Source: Paracoccus benzoatiresistens
GTDB lineage: Bacteria; Pseudomonadota; Alphaproteobacteria; Rhodobacterales; Rhodobacteraceae
DNA length: 64,000 nucleotides
Direction of reading: 5' to 3'
Assembly (NCBI RefSeq): GCF_026913015.1
Contig: NZ_JAPTYD010000003.1
Location: 181,954-245,953 of the forward strand
Part shown: positions 62,144 to 64,000 of the stretch, one piece after another
Numbering within the stretch: the first letter of the stretch is position 1
Layout of the letters: every line of letters begins with the position of its first letter
Position numbers and translations under genes: made by a program
The notes under the pieces: generated by a model
What the model saw: the letters and a program-made list of their open reading frames with translations, nothing else
Told to the model about the DNA's origin: nothing
Databases searched by the model: none

Positions 62144-62485
62144 ATGCAGAACTCCCATCCCAGTACAGCCACCGCACAACCCATCGATCCGAGTATCGCT
62201 GTCCATATCGACATGCGAGGTTGCACCAACCTCTGTGCCATAGCTCGGCACATGGTCCATGAAGGGGCTAACCCTGATGCCCTGGTCTACGCTTGGCGAG
62301 GCGAAACGCTGTGCTTCACGCCCATGCCTCTACGTCGATGGGCGGGACTGACCGTGCGGGAAAGCGATACAGTCAGCGTCCGGTTTGGCAAGCACCACCC
62401 CATGCCCGAACACCTGCGTCAAAGCGTGATGCGGGGGGCACCGTACAGCCCCATCTACGGGCTGCATGATGTCGCCCTAGCCTGA
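62144..62485 (+). CDS. Hypothetical protein
   Basis: 113 residues. AAGGA 8 bases upstream supports the ATG at 62144. The protein has no signal peptide and no transmembrane segment. Its central part (about 30-95) contains HIDMRGCTNLCAIARHMV and ESDTVSVRFGKHHPMP. No family recognised. It lies between two repeat-bearing spacers and is followed by a hairpin and T run near 62620. Confidence 0.5.
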   Translation: MQNSHPSTATAQPIDPSIAVHIDMRGCTNLCAIARHMVHEGANPDALVYAWRGETLCFTPMPLRRWAGLTVRESDTVSVRFGKHHPMPEHLRQSVMRGAPYSPIYGLHDVALA

Positions 62486-63138
62486 GCCAACAAAGGCGCT
62501 CTAGGGCGCTCACCGTACAACTCTCCGAACGGTCTCGTCTTCGGACCCGATCTTGAGCGCGAGTTGCCTTCCCTTGTGTCCTGCCTTCGACCCTCTTGAG
62601 GTTCATCCTCTTGAGGGGTTTTTTCGTCCTCTGGTCTTCCCCTGATCATCAGAATGAAGTTGCACCCCACGATGCCAGCCACCATGATCGGACGACCATC
62701 ATCGCCCTGTGGTCTTCCCCGATTTTAGGCGTTGGTGGGTGACTGGTGATGACAGCCGCCATCATCGGACCCCATCCTTGTCCCTTGCCCATGCTGAAGC
62801 CCTCAGTGACTCTGGAAGGCCACCTACACGCCCGCTGGGGTCTCCCCTATGGCTGCCTAGCCGAGATGAAGAGCGCGTCTGTAGGGCCCTCCCAGTGCCT
62901 CTGTGGGCTTCTCTCATGGCGATGTTCTGGTGAGGAGTTCGTGAAGGCAGTTCAGGTAAAAAGCCCTTGGCAGCTTTCCCCCGGTCCTTGCCTGCTACTC
63001 AAGCCGATAGGGAGGAGCGGGGCTGAATCACCAAGGGGATTTGCCCGGGGCTATTCCTTGTCAAACCTAGGCAGAATGGGGCAGGCAGCATGGCAGTAAA
63101 TTTCACCTAAACCAATGAAAATAAACAGTTCTATGATG
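62486..63138. repeat. Spacer with shared block, 78-bp repeats C and F and right arm sites
   Basis: No supported gene in about 650 bp. The block CCTTGTGTCCTGCCTTCG recurs near 62574. A hairpin built from two CCTCTTGAGG copies plus TTTTTT (62591-62624) could be a terminator. Repeat units C (from 62656) and F (from about 62729) follow. Nearer the end is CCTAGGCAGAAT at 63066-63077 and a degenerate copy at 63083-63096. Confidence 0.55.
63066..63077 (+). repeat. Right-end copy of the CCTAGGCAGAAT arm-type site
   Basis: Identical to the two copies at 55030-55055, and the match extends to 16 bp (AACCTAGGCAGAATGG). It lies 62 bp from attR. A degenerate copy (AGGCAGCATGGCAG) follows at 63083. Confidence 0.65.
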
Positions 63139-63156
63139 CTGGTGGAGCCGAGGGGA
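63139..63156. repeat. attR core of the island
   Basis: The same 18 bp as at 54951-54968. It forms the 3' end of the tRNA-Ala gene, which is therefore whole after integration. Confidence 0.88.
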
Positions 63157-63215
63157 ATCGAACCCCTGGCCTCATCATTGCGAACGATGCGCTCTACCAA
63201 CTGAGCTACGGCCCC
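63140..63215 (-). tRNA. tRNA-Ala, anticodon CGC
   Basis: A 76-nt cloverleaf on the minus strand with encoded CCA. The acceptor stem GGGGCCG/CGGCTCC has the G3:U70 wobble that identifies alanine tRNAs. The D arm is GCTC-GAGC, the anticodon stem CATCG/TGATG with loop TTCGCAA, and the T arm AGGGG-TTCGATT-CCCCT. Its 3' end is the integration site of the island. Confidence 0.95.
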
Positions 63216-63249
63216 ACTGGCGTCCTTTTTGTCCCGGCTGCAGGGAATG

Positions 63250-63930
63250 TCAAGCGGTTGGCGAAGCGTCGCGGATGATTTCGCGCGGTCTCAGGCCCAG
63301 GGCGATCCCGTCACGGCCACGCACGGTCAGTCGGGCGACGGGGAGGGGGGGCGTTGATCCCGGCTGCAGGTGGAAGGCCTGGACGATGCGGGACAGCATC
63401 ACCACGCCCTCGATCATCGCAAAGCCCGCGCCGGGGCAGACGCGCGGGCCGGCAGAGAAGGGGATGAAGGCATCGCGGGCGCTGGCCTTGCCCTCGGGCC
63501 TGCTCCAGCGGCCTGGATCGAAGTCGCCGGGCCGGTCCCAAAGGCGCTCGTGCCGGTGCAGGTGCCAGGGCGACAGGACCAGCTGCGCGCCCTGGCTGAC
63601 GCGGCGGCTGCGCATTATGGTGGGCCGCCGGGCTTCGCGGACCATCATCGGGACGGGGGGATAAAGGCGCAGCGCCTCGCGGAACACGGCGCGGGTCGTT
63701 CGCAGGGCACTGATCCCGGTCATGTCGGGTGTCAGGCCCGCTGCCTCGGCCGCGACGGCGTCCTGCCATTCGGGATGCGCAGCCAGCAGCCACAGCGCCC
63801 AGGCCAGGGCCGAGGCGCTTGTCTCGTGCCCGGCCAGGAAGAAGATCGCCACCTGATCCACCATCTGGGGCGCCGAGAAGCATCGGCCGGTCTGCGGGTC
63901 GGGCGTGGTCATGATTCGCGTGGCTAGCAC
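63250..63930 (-). pseudogene. Cytochrome P450, C-terminal half only
   Basis: About 226 residues containing the I-helix FFLAGHETSASALAWAL, the ExxR helix FREALRLYPP and the heme loop FSAGPRVCPGAGF with its cysteine. Normal P450s have about 450 residues; everything before the I-helix region is missing. Directly upstream the same frame meets TGA at 63974-63976, and the sequence from 63931 to the window end does not read as P450. The gene is therefore probably truncated, perhaps by a mobile element, although a sequencing frameshift is possible. Confidence 0.65.
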
Positions 63931-64000
63931 TACTTTGGCAGATTTTCCTTGGGGCGTTCTGCGATGAGCCTTTCACAATGAGGGCAGCGCATTGGTGGCG

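Larger units (their letters stand above)
54951..63156. mobile_element. Genomic island integrated in the 3' end of tRNA-Ala(CGC)
   Basis: The 8.2-kb segment is bounded by the 18-bp direct repeat CTGGTGGAGCCGAGGGGA (54951-54968 and 63139-63156). The right copy is the 3' end of an intact tRNA-Ala gene. A tyrosine integrase starts 98 bp inside the left end. Contents are integrase, a small membrane protein, serine recombinase, an IS256 element, antirepressor remnants, three unrecognised genes and repeat arrays. The long AT-containing spacers and less strict codon use contrast with the compact GC-rich flanks. No phage structural, conjugation or known defence gene is recognisable. Confidence 0.88.

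Noticed and set aside
62746..63099. 117-codon frame near the right island end
   Set aside because: It starts in repeat unit F and runs through the arm-type site. No ribosome site and no family.

Overview
This is GC-rich chromosomal DNA from an alphaproteobacterium of the Rhodobacterales, most probably Paracoccus or a close relative. The evidence is a complete beta-hydroxyaspartate cycle operon (bhcRABCD, first worked out in Paracoccus denitrificans), an F1-only ATP synthase operon (atpHAGDC) without the Fo genes, a methionine synthase split into two polypeptides, a cysteine-free HemB, and Rhodobacterales families such as the FYDLN protein and the SufBCD-component-like membrane protein. The species cannot be read from the sequence.

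1-18.7 kb is a purine salvage and degradation region with the glyoxylate-assimilating BHAC operon set inside it. In order: puuE (partial, minus), an AzgA-type purine permease, bhcR (minus), bhcABCD, a urate/xanthine permease, an 8-oxoguanine deaminase, uraH, puuD, a LysR regulator (minus), xdhABC and guaD. Together these convert guanine to xanthine, urate, 5-hydroxyisourate and OHCU, then allantoin to allantoate. Ureide breakdown ends in glyoxylate, which the BHAC turns into oxaloacetate. uraD and the allantoate/ureidoglycolate enzymes are not in the window.

18.8-54.9 kb is ordinary core genome. It holds manC, split metH, an orphan substrate-binding protein, an ATPase-metA-ppk2-SDR operon, a fadL-type porin, guaB, small stress or unknown proteins, a GntR regulator, a SYLF lipoprotein, hemB, mfd, a class IV aminotransferase, clpA, gloB with a methyltransferase, atpHAGDC, a GlxA-type regulator, a class II DAHP synthase and an NCS1 nucleobase transporter. 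Several strong hairpin terminators separate the transcription units.

54.95-63.16 kb is an 8.2-kb genomic island integrated in the 3' end of a tRNA-Ala(CGC) gene. It is bounded by an 18-bp direct repeat and has a tyrosine integrase next to one end. It also carries putative integrase arm sites at both ends, a serine recombinase preceded by a res-like array, an IS256-family element lying in phage antirepressor (BRO-N) remnants, several unrecognised small genes, and a family of diverged 78-bp repeats. Beyond the tRNA is the C-terminal half of a cytochrome P450 gene that looks truncated.

The observations most worth a second look are the physical coupling of the BHAC to purine catabolism, the 78-bp repeat family with its unknown cargo, and the recombination sites of the island.
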